A DNA stretch of 64,000 nucleotides from Gracilibacillus ureilyticus (GTDB taxonomy: Bacteria > Bacillota > Bacilli > Bacillales > Amphibacillaceae). Both the position numbers and the translations under genes were made by a program. Location: contig NZ_FOGL01000021.1 of assembly GCF_900111195.1 (NCBI RefSeq), positions 17,814 through 81,813 on the forward strand, given 5' to 3'. The notes under the pieces are model-generated. The model had not been told where the DNA came from and did not search any database. It worked only from the letters and a program-made list of their open reading frames with translations. Below, piece by piece: positions 15,778-23,789 of this stretch; within the stretch, counting starts at the first letter, position 1, and every line of letters starts with the position of its first letter.

Positions 15778-16883
15778 TGGATATGCTTCTCCTTTCTCTC
15801 CCCATGGTAAGGGATATTCAATTTCACTTCTGTGCCACCCGAAGATGAATTAGAAATAGTTGCTGTGCCTTTGATCAACTGCATCCGCTCCTTGATAGAC
15901 TGGATACCATTTCCGCTTTCCGAATCATTCAGGCCAATTCCATTATCATTAATCCGGATAATAATTATTCTGTCCGTCACTTCGATTGCGATCGTACAGC
16001 AGCTCGCCCTACTATGTCTGATTACATTTGTGACACTTTCCCTGACAGAAAGAGCGATCATTGTTTCCGTAACACTTGATAAAAGTGGCAGCTTCTCAGT
16101 GTGTAACTTACACTCAATTCCGACAGAATTCATTAATTTCTCCGCATTGTCTAATTCACTCTGCAATGAAATAAACTTCATATCCGAAACTAACTCTCTC
16201 ACTTGTTTTAAGGCACTTCTTGCTGTAACGAGAATATCATTCAATTCCTCCCTTGCCCGAGGAACATCTTTATCGATCAATCGTGTCGTTAATTCACTTT
16301 TCAGTTTAATCATCGTTAACGTCTGGCCAAGCGTATCATGAATATCCCTTGCGATGCGCTGCCTTTCTTCCTCCTGGATATACTTTTCGATCTGTATATT
16401 CGCTGCATCCAGTTCCCCCTGTAAGCGGTTTGATTTTTCCTTAATATGTATTAATATTGGGAAAACTAACTGCAAAATCAAGACAGGCAGCAGGAAGTAA
16501 TCATCCGAAATATCAGAACTTTTCCAAGCTACGATCGAGAACATAATAGCGATCGCTGCTATTCCAAAGCCAATATGCCATTTAGACCTGGCTCTTCCAA
16601 TCAGATCTGCGAAAATAAATCCAAATAATAAAATAGAGGAGCTGACAAAAACTCCGAATAATGTTAAAACAAACAGCCCGGACAAAGATGCGGCTAACAA
16701 CCTCCAATCTCGGTACCAGAGACCGATATAAAAAGAAAGCAGGAAAAGCGCAAGCAGCAGCAAATTACCAAACAAGCCAAAGACCGTTTGCTCGCGCAGG
16801 ATAATGTAACATAAGAAAACAATAGATATGACATCAATAAGTAAATACTGCTTGATCTGATCTCTAGGATATATCTTTTTCAT
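15774..16883 (-). CDS. DesK-like sensor histidine kinase (HisKA_3)
   Basis: A 369-residue membrane kinase. Five to six hydrophobic segments occupy residues 1-145. A coiled linker (IKEKSNRLQGELDAANIQIE) leads to the HisKA_3 motif RIARDIHDTLGQTL, with phospho-acceptor His182, and a Bergerat ATPase domain (VTNVIRHSRAS, NDNGIGLNDSESGNGI). B. subtilis DesK, a membrane-fluidity thermosensor, has the same size and layout. No fatty-acid desaturase gene is present here, so a lipid or envelope signal is inferred only from the architecture. Its neighbours are a DUF418 protein upstream and the regulator downstream. Confidence 0.88.
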   Translation of the reverse strand: MKKIYPRDQIKQYLLIDVISIVFLCYIILREQTVFGLFGNLLLLALFLLSFYIGLWYRDWRLLAASLSGLFVLTLFGVFVSSSILLFGFIFADLIGRARSKWHIGFGIAAIAIMFSIVAWKSSDISDDYFLLPVLILQLVFPILIHIKEKSNRLQGELDAANIQIEKYIQEEERQRIARDIHDTLGQTLTMIKLKSELTTRLIDKDVPRAREELNDILVTARSALKQVRELVSDMKFISLQSELDNAEKLMNSVGIECKLHTEKLPLLSSVTETMIALSVRESVTNVIRHSRASCCTIAIEVTDRIIIIRINDNGIGLNDSESGNGIQSIKERMQLIKGTATISNSSSGGTEVKLNIPYHGERKEKHIQ

Positions 16884-16900
16884 TATGACATTCTCCCATT

Positions 16901-18028
16901 TTAGTTATTTTGGGCAAAAAGTCGGATCGTCCGCTGCCGGATCATTTCCATTGGACCCTGCTGGAAACCTCTGCCCCATACAGATGCCAGTAGTAGTTGT
17001 GAGATGGAGATTATCATCCAGAAGAGAATAATTGTCAGTGAATCAACCATCCCGCCTAAACCAAGACCCCACCCGTAGAAAATGACAGAAGCAATCATAT
17101 TTTGCATAACATAACAACTGAGCGACATTCGCCCTGCCTGTTCCAGTCTCCTCCAGAGCCAGTCCCATTTCTTATATTCTATCATTTTTCCTATTAATCC
17201 TATATAACCAAGTGACAACAATGGGGCGAATAAATAGCGAACCGGCAGATCAAATGCTCCCCCTGGAACGAAAATTAATAAATTCAGCGGCAGACCAATA
17301 AAGATCCCTATTTTAAACAGCTTGCTCCGCTGTTTTCTGCCATTCTCATCTGGTGAAAACACCCCTGACCGCATCAAACGGACACCTAATAAAAACAGGA
17401 AAATATTCATTGGGATAATTAATATAGCTTCCATTCTCAGCATTAAAAAGTTGGAGAGGCGATATTGCACCTGATCAAGCCAGCTGCCTGTCTGGTATAA
17501 TGCCACTACGTCATCAAAACTGCCGAGTGACACATTCCCTCCAAAAAGACTGGCAATCGTTATTAACAGGATCACTCCAAGCTGGAATCCCCCAATCAGC
17601 TTCATGATTCTTGCGATAAAGCGATCGCCCCTTTTCAGGATAAATGCGACGATGAGAGCTGTCACACCATAACTCATTAATATGTCATATTCCATCACAA
17701 GGACATAGTGGAGAAAACCTTCGGCAATCAGAAAGATCGCCGTCCATTTGTACACACCTGGCCATGCTTTGTTCTTCCGTACCATCTGCCGGTATTTCAA
17801 TTCCATTCCCACACCAAACATGAGCGTAAGCAATCCGAGAAGTTTTCCATTTACCAAAAACAAAACGGTCATTCTCATCAGGTCTTCCGTTTTCCACCAG
17901 TCGGAGTACTCATATGTGGTGATAAAAGATAAATCACCTAAATGGGCAAATATCCATATATTTGTTCCCAATGTCCCTAATACAGCAATTCCTCTCAGTA
18001 TATCAAGCAGCCGAATTCTCCCTTTCAT
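16901..18028 (-). CDS. DUF418 / YeiB-family membrane protein
   Basis: A 375-residue protein with about nine to ten membrane segments. The N-terminus RIRLLDILRGIAVLGTLGTN is the typical opening of the YeiB/DUF418 family, which is related to membrane acyltransferases, and the C-terminal GRMSLSCYVMQN segment is also characteristic. Biochemical function is unproven in the family. AAAGAG lies 8 nt before the ATG at 18028; the GTG at 18037 is an alternative. It precedes the DesK-like kinase by 17 bp, so it is probably the first gene of that operon. Confidence 0.85.
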   Translation of the reverse strand: MKGRIRLLDILRGIAVLGTLGTNIWIFAHLGDLSFITTYEYSDWWKTEDLMRMTVLFLVNGKLLGLLTLMFGVGMELKYRQMVRKNKAWPGVYKWTAIFLIAEGFLHYVLVMEYDILMSYGVTALIVAFILKRGDRFIARIMKLIGGFQLGVILLITIASLFGGNVSLGSFDDVVALYQTGSWLDQVQYRLSNFLMLRMEAILIIPMNIFLFLLGVRLMRSGVFSPDENGRKQRSKLFKIGIFIGLPLNLLIFVPGGAFDLPVRYLFAPLLSLGYIGLIGKMIEYKKWDWLWRRLEQAGRMSLSCYVMQNMIASVIFYGWGLGLGGMVDSLTIILFWMIISISQLLLASVWGRGFQQGPMEMIRQRTIRLFAQNN

Positions 18029-18111
18029 TTCTCTCACTCTTTTCTTCGATTTTATAAATTAATCTTATCCAAGAAAAGCCGGAAACGAAATTCACACCTA
18101 TAAGAGGAATC

Positions 18112-18129
18112 ATATGACACGTGTCATAT
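18112..18129. promoter_or_regulatory. Perfect 18-bp palindrome (candidate operator)
   Basis: ATATGACACGTGTCATAT is an exact palindrome. It lies 84 bp upstream of the DUF418 start and 12 bp after the end of the DUF4145-type gene. Position and symmetry suggest a dimeric repressor or response-regulator site controlling the DUF418-kinase-regulator operon. It is not a terminator (no T-run). Confidence 0.6.
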
Positions 18130-18140
18130 ATAGATCAACT

Positions 18141-19244
18141 TCACCCTTTATCCTGCAGCTGTCTGAATAACTTCTCGACAGTGCCAATTCCCACACGGTC
18201 ATACTTCGCCAAAATCAGCAATTCCTGCGGTAATTGACTGACATACTTCATACCATCCTCCTGCATCTGGCGCAGGAAATTAGGGAAACCGCTGAAGTGT
18301 TCATCCGTAAGCGGAATACCGGCAAGACGCTCTGTCATAATGATATATTCATCTCTGAAGAAAAGAAACAACTCACCTGGCCGTTCATGCGTGATTTTTT
18401 TGCGGGTAAATTCTTGTTGAATAAATTTGACAAGATCATCAAACATTACCTGTTCGTTATTGGGATGAAACCTCTTTACATTTGCAGAAATCCCTTCTAA
18501 ATTAACAGGCAGTTCACTCATAATTCTGGCCTGTTGTTCCCCGCCTAAGGCAATCATGAAGCGCTCTGAATTCTCAAACCGTTGTGGTAATAAAAAGGCA
18601 TCCCTGAGGAAATATGGAATATCAAGTGATTGTTCTTTGTAATGAATCCTCCGTATTGTCGTTTCACCTGGGAGACTTACCGGTGAATCATCATCCCCCG
18701 GCTGATCTGCTTCTTCCTCAGTATCCGTTAATGCCTGAAACCGGTGAACTAAGCGGTCCTCCAACTCTTTCAATCTTAATTCCAGCTCCTGAATTTCATA
18801 CGTACGCTCTTGTTCAATCGCTGGATCCCGATATTCAGGTACTTTAATAGATGGTGAACCATAGACTTCAACAAACCATTTAATTACAATGTATAATGCT
18901 TCCCAGGCAATTAATGCCTCTACATAACGGAAAGCGCGTGTCTGATGGGATGCTTCGTTTCCTGATTTTCTGATTTGATGCAGTGCTGTTAATTGTTCCT
19001 CTGTCACCAGATCATTTTCTTTTAACAGAAATAACCTGTCTTTCAAACTGTCACAATCTGTATCAGATATATTTTCTATTTGTAATACTCGCTGAACGAC
19101 TCCTTCAACGAAAACTCGTGAATGTGTTAACATCGTCCTCGGACTTGCAAAAACACTGTTCTCCAGTTCTCTCGCAATCGAAGCCAGCTCAGCAGATACA
19201 TCCTTTAAAAAGTGATAATAATATTGATTTTGTGCTTTCTTCAT
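18141..19244 (-). CDS. DUF4145-like domain protein, unknown
   Basis: A 367-residue cytosolic protein. The N-terminal 130 residues look like a DUF4145-type helical domain (YYHFLKDVSAELASIARELE, SRVFVEGVVQRVL, IRKSGNEASHQ), which also occurs at the N-terminus of restriction subunits and in defence-associated proteins. A coiled coil follows (EQERTYEIQELELRLKELED), then an acidic linker and a C-terminal domain of about 170 residues that I do not recognise (TTIRRIHYKEQSLDIPYFLR onward). The ATG at 19244 is preferred because GGAAGG precedes it. It stands alone; no nuclease or methylase is beside it. Confidence 0.65.
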   Translation of the reverse strand: MKKAQNQYYYHFLKDVSAELASIARELENSVFASPRTMLTHSRVFVEGVVQRVLQIENISDTDCDSLKDRLFLLKENDLVTEEQLTALHQIRKSGNEASHQTRAFRYVEALIAWEALYIVIKWFVEVYGSPSIKVPEYRDPAIEQERTYEIQELELRLKELEDRLVHRFQALTDTEEEADQPGDDDSPVSLPGETTIRRIHYKEQSLDIPYFLRDAFLLPQRFENSERFMIALGGEQQARIMSELPVNLEGISANVKRFHPNNEQVMFDDLVKFIQQEFTRKKITHERPGELFLFFRDEYIIMTERLAGIPLTDEHFSGFPNFLRQMQEDGMKYVSQLPQELLILAKYDRVGIGTVEKLFRQLQDKG

Positions 19245-19341
19245 GCCGTACATCCTTCCGTCAAAAAAGCCTATACCGTCAGATGAAGTATAGACTGCTT
19301 TCAATATATAGTGGATTTTTATAAAAAATTTCTCAACCTGT

Positions 19342-20049
19342 CTATTCTACTGGTTTCACTCCAACAAAATCAATAACATTTTTAGAGTATGATGGAGCAG
19401 CTAATAAAAGATTTTTCAATTCAGCCACACTATTAACAATATAGGCAGGTTTTGTGCCGTTCAGCTCCTCAAACGAACCATACCCATAAGTTACTCCTAC
19501 AGAATCAACACCGCAATTATTCGCACCAATTATATCGTGCTTCCTGTCACCGATCATAATGAAATCAGCTAACTCATATTGCTTATATTTATCTATTATG
19601 TATTGAATAATTTCTGCTTTCGCTGATCTTGTCCCATCAAGGTTACTTCCAACAATCAGGTCAAAATATTGGTCGATATGAAAATACTGCAAAATCTTTT
19701 CAGCAAATACAGTAGGCTTTGATGTAGCAACAGCTAGAGTATATTGCCGTTCTTTTAATAATTTTAACAGTTCAGGAATATCTTCATATAATTCATTTTC
19801 ATACATCCCTTTTTCCTTAAATCGTTCCCTGTACCATTCGATTGCTTTTTGAATATTTTCTTCATCCATATTGTAAAACTCTGCAAATGACACATGCAGC
19901 GGTGGTCCGATAAAGCACTCCAGTTTATCAAGGAAAGGCTCCACAATATTCAGTTTTTCCAGTGCATACTGAACCGATTTCGTAATACCTGTTTTTGGAT
20001 CGGAAAGCGTACCATCTAAATCAAACAAAATCACTTGATAATGACTCAA
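19342..20049 (-). CDS. HAD-family phosphatase, phosphoglycolate-phosphatase-like
   Basis: A 235-residue HAD hydrolase. Motif I is LFDLDGTLSDP (nucleophile and acid Asp), motif II is VATSKP, motif III is Lys in SAKAE, and motif IV is MIGDRKHDIIGA. An alpha-helical C1 cap lies between motifs I and II. The length and the C-terminal KPAYIVNSVAELKNLL are typical of Gph-like or 5'-nucleotidase-like enzymes. The substrate is unknown. AGAGG lies 9 nt before TTG at 20049, which I take as the start. Confidence 0.85.
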   Translation of the reverse strand: MSHYQVILFDLDGTLSDPKTGITKSVQYALEKLNIVEPFLDKLECFIGPPLHVSFAEFYNMDEENIQKAIEWYRERFKEKGMYENELYEDIPELLKLLKERQYTLAVATSKPTVFAEKILQYFHIDQYFDLIVGSNLDGTRSAKAEIIQYIIDKYKQYELADFIMIGDRKHDIIGANNCGVDSVGVTYGYGSFEELNGTKPAYIVNSVAELKNLLLAAPSYSKNVIDFVGVKPVE

Positions 20050-20193
20050 ATTGAATCTTCCTCTCAATTCTTTTCATAAGTATATCATTTACAGCAGGAT
20101 AGTGCTGGCAGTTTTCCATGTTTCCAATAGTTCTTCTTCCTCCCCCCCTGGATTATTAGACTCAGAAAAATTGGAACAACTCTGTTATAGGAG

Positions 20194-20281
20194 CCCAATT
20201 TTTTAAAAAATGGGAATACTAGGGGATAGGATTATTACTCCTTCAAAGATATTATAAGTTTATCCTTTCATTAAAAGGATA
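20194..20281. promoter_or_regulatory. Control region upstream of the Tad regulator genes
   Basis: Contains a near-perfect palindrome (CCCAATTTTTTAAAAAATGGG minus one position, 20194-20214), the 9-mer GGATAGGAT (20224-20232) that also occurs upstream of the pilus genes at 22762, and an inverted repeat TATCCTTT/AAAGGATA (20261-20281). These are candidate protein-binding sites; no matching -35/-10 pair was clear. Confidence 0.45.
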
Positions 20282-20305
20282 TATCATTAGAGAGGAGGCG
20301 AGTCG

Positions 20306-20551
20306 ATGAAAGAGAAGGAGATGTTTTCTTTACAGTTTGAATGTACCATGTTATTTCAATCGAACCCGTACATGATCGAAACAATCGATAATATTGCCAC
20401 ACTGCTTGGCAGCCAGAAAGAAAAAATTATGCCTGTAATTGAATCTCTTGTAAAGCAAGGTATTATCAAAAACCGCAGTGATAATGATGTACCACGTTAC
20501 AGTTACTGCGAACCAGCAACAAATCCAATGTGCGAAGTGGAAAAAGCATGA
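20306..20551 (+). CDS. Small winged-helix-like protein upstream of the Tad regulator
   Basis: An 81-residue protein with the look of a small winged helix: MIETIDNIATLLGSQKEK, then VIESLVKQGIIKNRSDND. It ends with a short tail containing two Cys (YCEPATNPMCE). GAGGAGGCGAGTCG precedes the ATG. Its stop overlaps the start of the large LuxR-type regulator (ATGA), so the two are translationally coupled and probably act together on the pilus locus. The DNA-binding function is inferred from predicted fold only. Confidence 0.7.
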   Translation: MKEKEMFSLQFECTMLFQSNPYMIETIDNIATLLGSQKEKIMPVIESLVKQGIIKNRSDNDVPRYSYCEPATNPMCEVEKA

Positions 20552-22626
20552 ATAGGAATATCCATTTACTACAAGAGATACAGGCAGCGTATGCAGAAAA
20601 ATATGGACTTTGTATGTTTACTACAGATTACCAAAAAAATATCATTACAGATGTAACGGGTGAGAACTCTCTGTTTGAAGCGTTACATCATCATTATAAT
20701 ATTTTTAGTAAAATTGCTGATATTTCCTATGAAACATGGGGTATTACTAAATCGGTTGTTTATGATCTCTGGCCTGGTGTTTATACAATTATTACCCCAG
20801 TTCATATGGAAGATGGACGTTCCTTCTATATCTGGTCTGGCTTATTTATTTACGAAGGGACAGAGCAGCTGGTTCAGGAAGGTATAAAAGATCAGTTTAT
20901 TAATTGGGATGAGGTGGCGGTACTTCATACGGAAGAGAAAAATAACTTACTGGAAACTATGAAAACCATGGCTGATATAGCTTTTCTATGCCTTCAGGAA
21001 ATGGACGAAACAGAATTTTACCAGAAAAAAACCAAACTCCTCCAACAAATTAATACAAGTAAAACAATGAATGATCTATTAAACAGTTTAATAACCATTC
21101 ATCCTGAGCTAGATTTCCTCGGGACAGCCTCCAAATATGATGAAGATAACGTTGAAATAACAGGTACAGCGGGAAAAGAGATTGAAGTATTAAAAGGGAA
21201 AAAATTTGCCCCGGGTGAGGGCTTATTAGGGCGCGTACTAGTAACTAATCAACAGGAGTTCTGGGAACGAACAGACAAAGACCCTCGCACAATCTTATTT
21301 CACAGGGAATCAATTTATCCAAAATCTCTTTTCTGTTTTCCAATTAGACAGGAAGAAGGCTTGGACATGCTTTTATTTGGAGGAAGTTTCAAAAAGGAAA
21401 CATTCTCGAATAAGTCGGCTGAACTTATCAGATTATTAATTGCAGTATTTGAAGCAGGCTATTTAATAAATACTTTACAAAGGGAAAACTCGACGCACAT
21501 CGTCCGCTTACAGGCTTTAACAGAGATTGGGAAACTATTAGCAGCTACTCCTGACTACAAACGGATTATTTACATATTAGTAGACATAAGTATGAATCTG
21601 GCAGATGCTAATTTTTCTTGTGTCGTATTAAAAGAATTCCAAACAGATGCGATGAAACTAATTTCAAGAGGAAATGCAGATGGGTTGGAAAAATACGCTC
21701 AGGAAGTAGCCAAACGTTACTACCGTGCAGATGAATCCAGCCAATCTCCAACCATAAGAGAAATTGAATCAGGACAAAATGTGATTGAATGTCCTTTATT
21801 TTACCGGGATAAACTATTAGGCGTACTTTGTGTAGGAATGAATGAAAATGAGGAAATGATCGAAGAACAACTCCACTTCCTGCAAACATTATCTATTTTA
21901 GGAGGAGTATCCTTGCAATTGGTGGTGCAGGAAGAAGATGGTGCTGAAGATAAGCAAATCCACGCTCTATTCAGGGCAGTCGAACAATTTGATAAATCGG
22001 AATACAGAAAGCTTAGAGAAGCCGAACAACTTGCCTTTGAATTTTCTTCTGTTCAGGGATTTGCTTTGCCAATGCTGAAAAATATAACGAATGCCTGTCG
22101 GTTATCATATTATTCATCTGAATTTTTAGAAGAAATAATTCCAAACAGGAAAGTAACAGAAATTTTGGAGACAGGGAAAGCATTACTAAACAGCAATAAA
22201 TCTCTTTCATGGGATGAGGCTGACATTTGTGCACAGGTATTTGCCCTTGTCATGATGTATGTGAATGATCAAAATACTGATATGTATAAAACCATAGATG
22301 TAGAAATTGCTGAAAAATTCCAAACATATCTTCAAGAAACTAAATTTAAGGAAGTAGAGCTTACATTATCACCTGATGAAGTGGTTGCAGAACAAAAAAT
22401 AGAATCGGTAGAGAGTACGATTAAGGAGCTCAATTTATCTCCGAGAGAACAAGAAGTTTTGGATTTAGTTATCCAGGGCAACAATAACAAGGAAATTGCC
22501 GAACAGCTTTACATCAGTAATCACACCGTGAAAAACCACGTAACGAAGATCTTCCAGAAGCTAGAAGTACAAGATCGCGCCCATGCTATATCAAAAGTAT
22601 ATCAACTAAAACACCAATCCAGCTAA
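20548..22626 (+). CDS. PocR-GAF-GAF LuxR-type regulator of the pilus locus
   Basis: A 692-residue multidomain regulator. Residues about 1-135 resemble a PocR-type ligand domain (LLQEIQAAYAEKYGLCMFTT ... WPGVYTIITPVHMEDG). A GAF domain follows at about 170-315 (PGEGLLGRVLVTNQQEFWER) and a second GAF-like domain at about 325-480. A helical linker leads to a C-terminal LuxR HTH (LSPREQEVLDLVIQGNNNKE, ISNHTVKNHVTKIFQKLEV). It has no receiver domain, so it probably senses a small molecule. It ends with a strong terminator just upstream of the Tad/Flp genes, which it is inferred to control. Confidence 0.8.
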   Translation: MNRNIHLLQEIQAAYAEKYGLCMFTTDYQKNIITDVTGENSLFEALHHHYNIFSKIADISYETWGITKSVVYDLWPGVYTIITPVHMEDGRSFYIWSGLFIYEGTEQLVQEGIKDQFINWDEVAVLHTEEKNNLLETMKTMADIAFLCLQEMDETEFYQKKTKLLQQINTSKTMNDLLNSLITIHPELDFLGTASKYDEDNVEITGTAGKEIEVLKGKKFAPGEGLLGRVLVTNQQEFWERTDKDPRTILFHRESIYPKSLFCFPIRQEEGLDMLLFGGSFKKETFSNKSAELIRLLIAVFEAGYLINTLQRENSTHIVRLQALTEIGKLLAATPDYKRIIYILVDISMNLADANFSCVVLKEFQTDAMKLISRGNADGLEKYAQEVAKRYYRADESSQSPTIREIESGQNVIECPLFYRDKLLGVLCVGMNENEEMIEEQLHFLQTLSILGGVSLQLVVQEEDGAEDKQIHALFRAVEQFDKSEYRKLREAEQLAFEFSSVQGFALPMLKNITNACRLSYYSSEFLEEIIPNRKVTEILETGKALLNSNKSLSWDEADICAQVFALVMMYVNDQNTDMYKTIDVEIAEKFQTYLQETKFKEVELTLSPDEVVAEQKIESVESTIKELNLSPREQEVLDLVIQGNNNKEIAEQLYISNHTVKNHVTKIFQKLEVQDRAHAISKVYQLKHQSS

Positions 22627-22652
22627 CCTCCTGTCCGTTCAGGAGGTTTTTT
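22627..22652 (+). terminator. Rho-independent terminator
   Basis: CCTCCTG-tccgtt-CAGGAGG followed by TTTTTT, directly after the regulator stop codon. Confidence 0.92.
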
Positions 22653-22706
22653 GATATATGGAAAGATGCACAAAGTACTCTACTATATTTTAAATATTCC
22701 TCCCCC

Positions 22707-22805
22707 ATTCCTATTCATCTTTAACATTCCTACTAGGAAGAAATTTTATCAGTACAAAATAGGATAGGATTCCTATTCTATATTTTCTCCCATAACAGGA
22801 ATAGT
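22707..22805. promoter_or_regulatory. Cluster of ATTCCTAYT elements upstream of the Tad locus
   Basis: ATTCCTATT (22707-22715), ATTCCTACT (22726-22734, part of the perfect palindrome TTCCTACTAGGAA), ATTCCTATT (22769-22777) and inverted AGGAATAGT (22797-22805) occur within 100 bp, with GGATAGGAT at 22762. The first two are 19 bp apart. Repeated heptamer-like sites of this kind suit a LuxR/GerE-type regulator; binding is inferred. Confidence 0.5.
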
Positions 22806-22901
22806 GGGGGATATTTTTTCCGGTCCTCACCATGCATAATAAAGTCATGAGTTGGCCAGCAAATGTCACGCCAGCCAAATAGAATAAGGAGGTGCAGATC
22901 A

Positions 22902-23255
22902 ATTCAACTAATCAATGTAAACACGGACCAAATGATTGCTGAGGATGTTAAAACAGCTTATTCCTTTTGGAGGAGACTCAAAGGTTTAATGGGAACAAAG
23001 AGCCTTTCACAAAATTCAGGACTCCATATAAAGCCGTGCACATCTATCCATACGTTCCATATGAAATACAGCATTGATATTATCTATTTAAATAAAAACG
23101 ATGAGATTGTTGGATTAACAGAAGACCTGAAACCTGGAAAAATCGGAAAAAAGTTTACTGAAACACAATCAGTAATTGAACTCCCGTCAGGCACGCTTAA
23201 GCGCACTTCTTTATCTGTTGGTAACAAAGTGGCATTTGGAGGCTTGAATGATTAA
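22902..23255 (+). CDS. DUF192 protein, first gene of the pilus operon (apparent AUU start)
   Basis: A 117-residue DUF192 protein: RRLKGLMGTKSLSQNSGLHI, then PCTSIHTFHMKYSIDIIYL and the C-terminal IELPSGTLKRTSLSVGNKV. The family is small and of unknown biochemical role. The ribosome site AAGGAGGTG (22887-22895) lies inside the longer ORF that begins at ATG 22863, so that ATG cannot use it. The codon at normal spacing is ATT (22902), giving IQLINVNT..., which matches where family members begin. The next ATG (22929) would delete the first strand. An AUU start (known for infC) is therefore proposed. It precedes flp by 28 bp. Confidence 0.7.
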   Translation: MQLINVNTDQMIAEDVKTAYSFWRRLKGLMGTKSLSQNSGLHIKPCTSIHTFHMKYSIDIIYLNKNDEIVGLTEDLKPGKIGKKFTETQSVIELPSGTLKRTSLSVGNKVAFGGLND

Positions 23256-23283
23256 ATATACGAAATATAAAGGAGACATAAAT

Positions 23284-23472
23284 ATGTTAAATAAAATAAA
23301 AGGTTTGTTTTTATCAGAAAAAGGTCAAGGAATGACAGAATACGGCTTAATTTTAGGTCTTATCGCAATTGCTGCAATTGCTGGATTAGTAATCGCAGGA
23401 GATGAAATCTCTGGTCTATTTAATGGTTTTGAAGGGATTTTTGAGAGAGAAACTACTACTACTACACCTTAA
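23284..23472 (+). CDS. Flp-type pilin 1
   Basis: A 62-residue type IVb prepilin. Leader MLNKIKGLFLSEKG is followed by the Flp motif QGMTEYGL (cleavage expected after Gly, with the conserved Glu5-Tyr6 pair). The hydrophobic helix LILGLIAIAAIAGLVIAG then leads to a short tail ending in a Thr run. AAAGGAG precedes the ATG. It forms the pilus fibre after processing by the nearby prepilin peptidase. It is one of two nearly identical tandem copies. Confidence 0.93.
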   Translation: MLNKIKGLFLSEKGQGMTEYGLILGLIAIAAIAGLVIAGDEISGLFNGFEGIFERETTTTTP

Positions 23473-23518
23473 TTTAAAAACAAATATAAAATTAATAAAA
23501 ACGAGGAGAGAATACAAC

Positions 23519-23710
23519 ATGATAAACAAAATCAAAGGTTTAATTGTTTCAGAAAAAGGTCAAGGTATGACAGAATACGGCTTAATTTTAGGTCTTATCG
23601 CAATCGCCGCAATTGGTGGTTTAGTAATCGCAGGAGACGAAATCTCAGGTCTATTTGATGGCTTCCAGGGGATTTTTGAAAGAGAAACTACTACTACAAC
23701 TACACCTTAA
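23519..23710 (+). CDS. Flp-type pilin 2
   Basis: A 63-residue prepilin that differs from the upstream copy by only a few residues (MINKIKGLIVSEKG leader, same QGMTEYGL processing site, one more Thr at the end). GAGGAG precedes the ATG. The 46-bp gap and high similarity show recent tandem duplication. Followed by a strong stem-loop. Confidence 0.93.
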   Translation: MINKIKGLIVSEKGQGMTEYGLILGLIAIAAIGGLVIAGDEISGLFDGFQGIFERETTTTTTP

Positions 23711-23718
23711 TTTATATA

Positions 23719-23757
23719 ATGGCTGCTTTTAAAAACTTTAAAAGCAGCCATCTTTTA
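23719..23757 (+). terminator. Terminator/attenuator after the pilin genes
   Basis: ATGGCTGCTTTTAAA pairs with TTTAAAAGCAGCCAT around a 4-nt loop, followed by CTTTTAAG. It would leave pilin mRNA in excess over the downstream assembly genes. Confidence 0.75.
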
Positions 23758-23789
23758 AGAAAATCAAATTTCAAATGAAAGGATGGACG

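Noticed and set aside
15832..16341. A 169-codon frame opposite the histidine kinase gene
   Set aside because: Antisense shadow; the kinase motifs on the other strand are complete.
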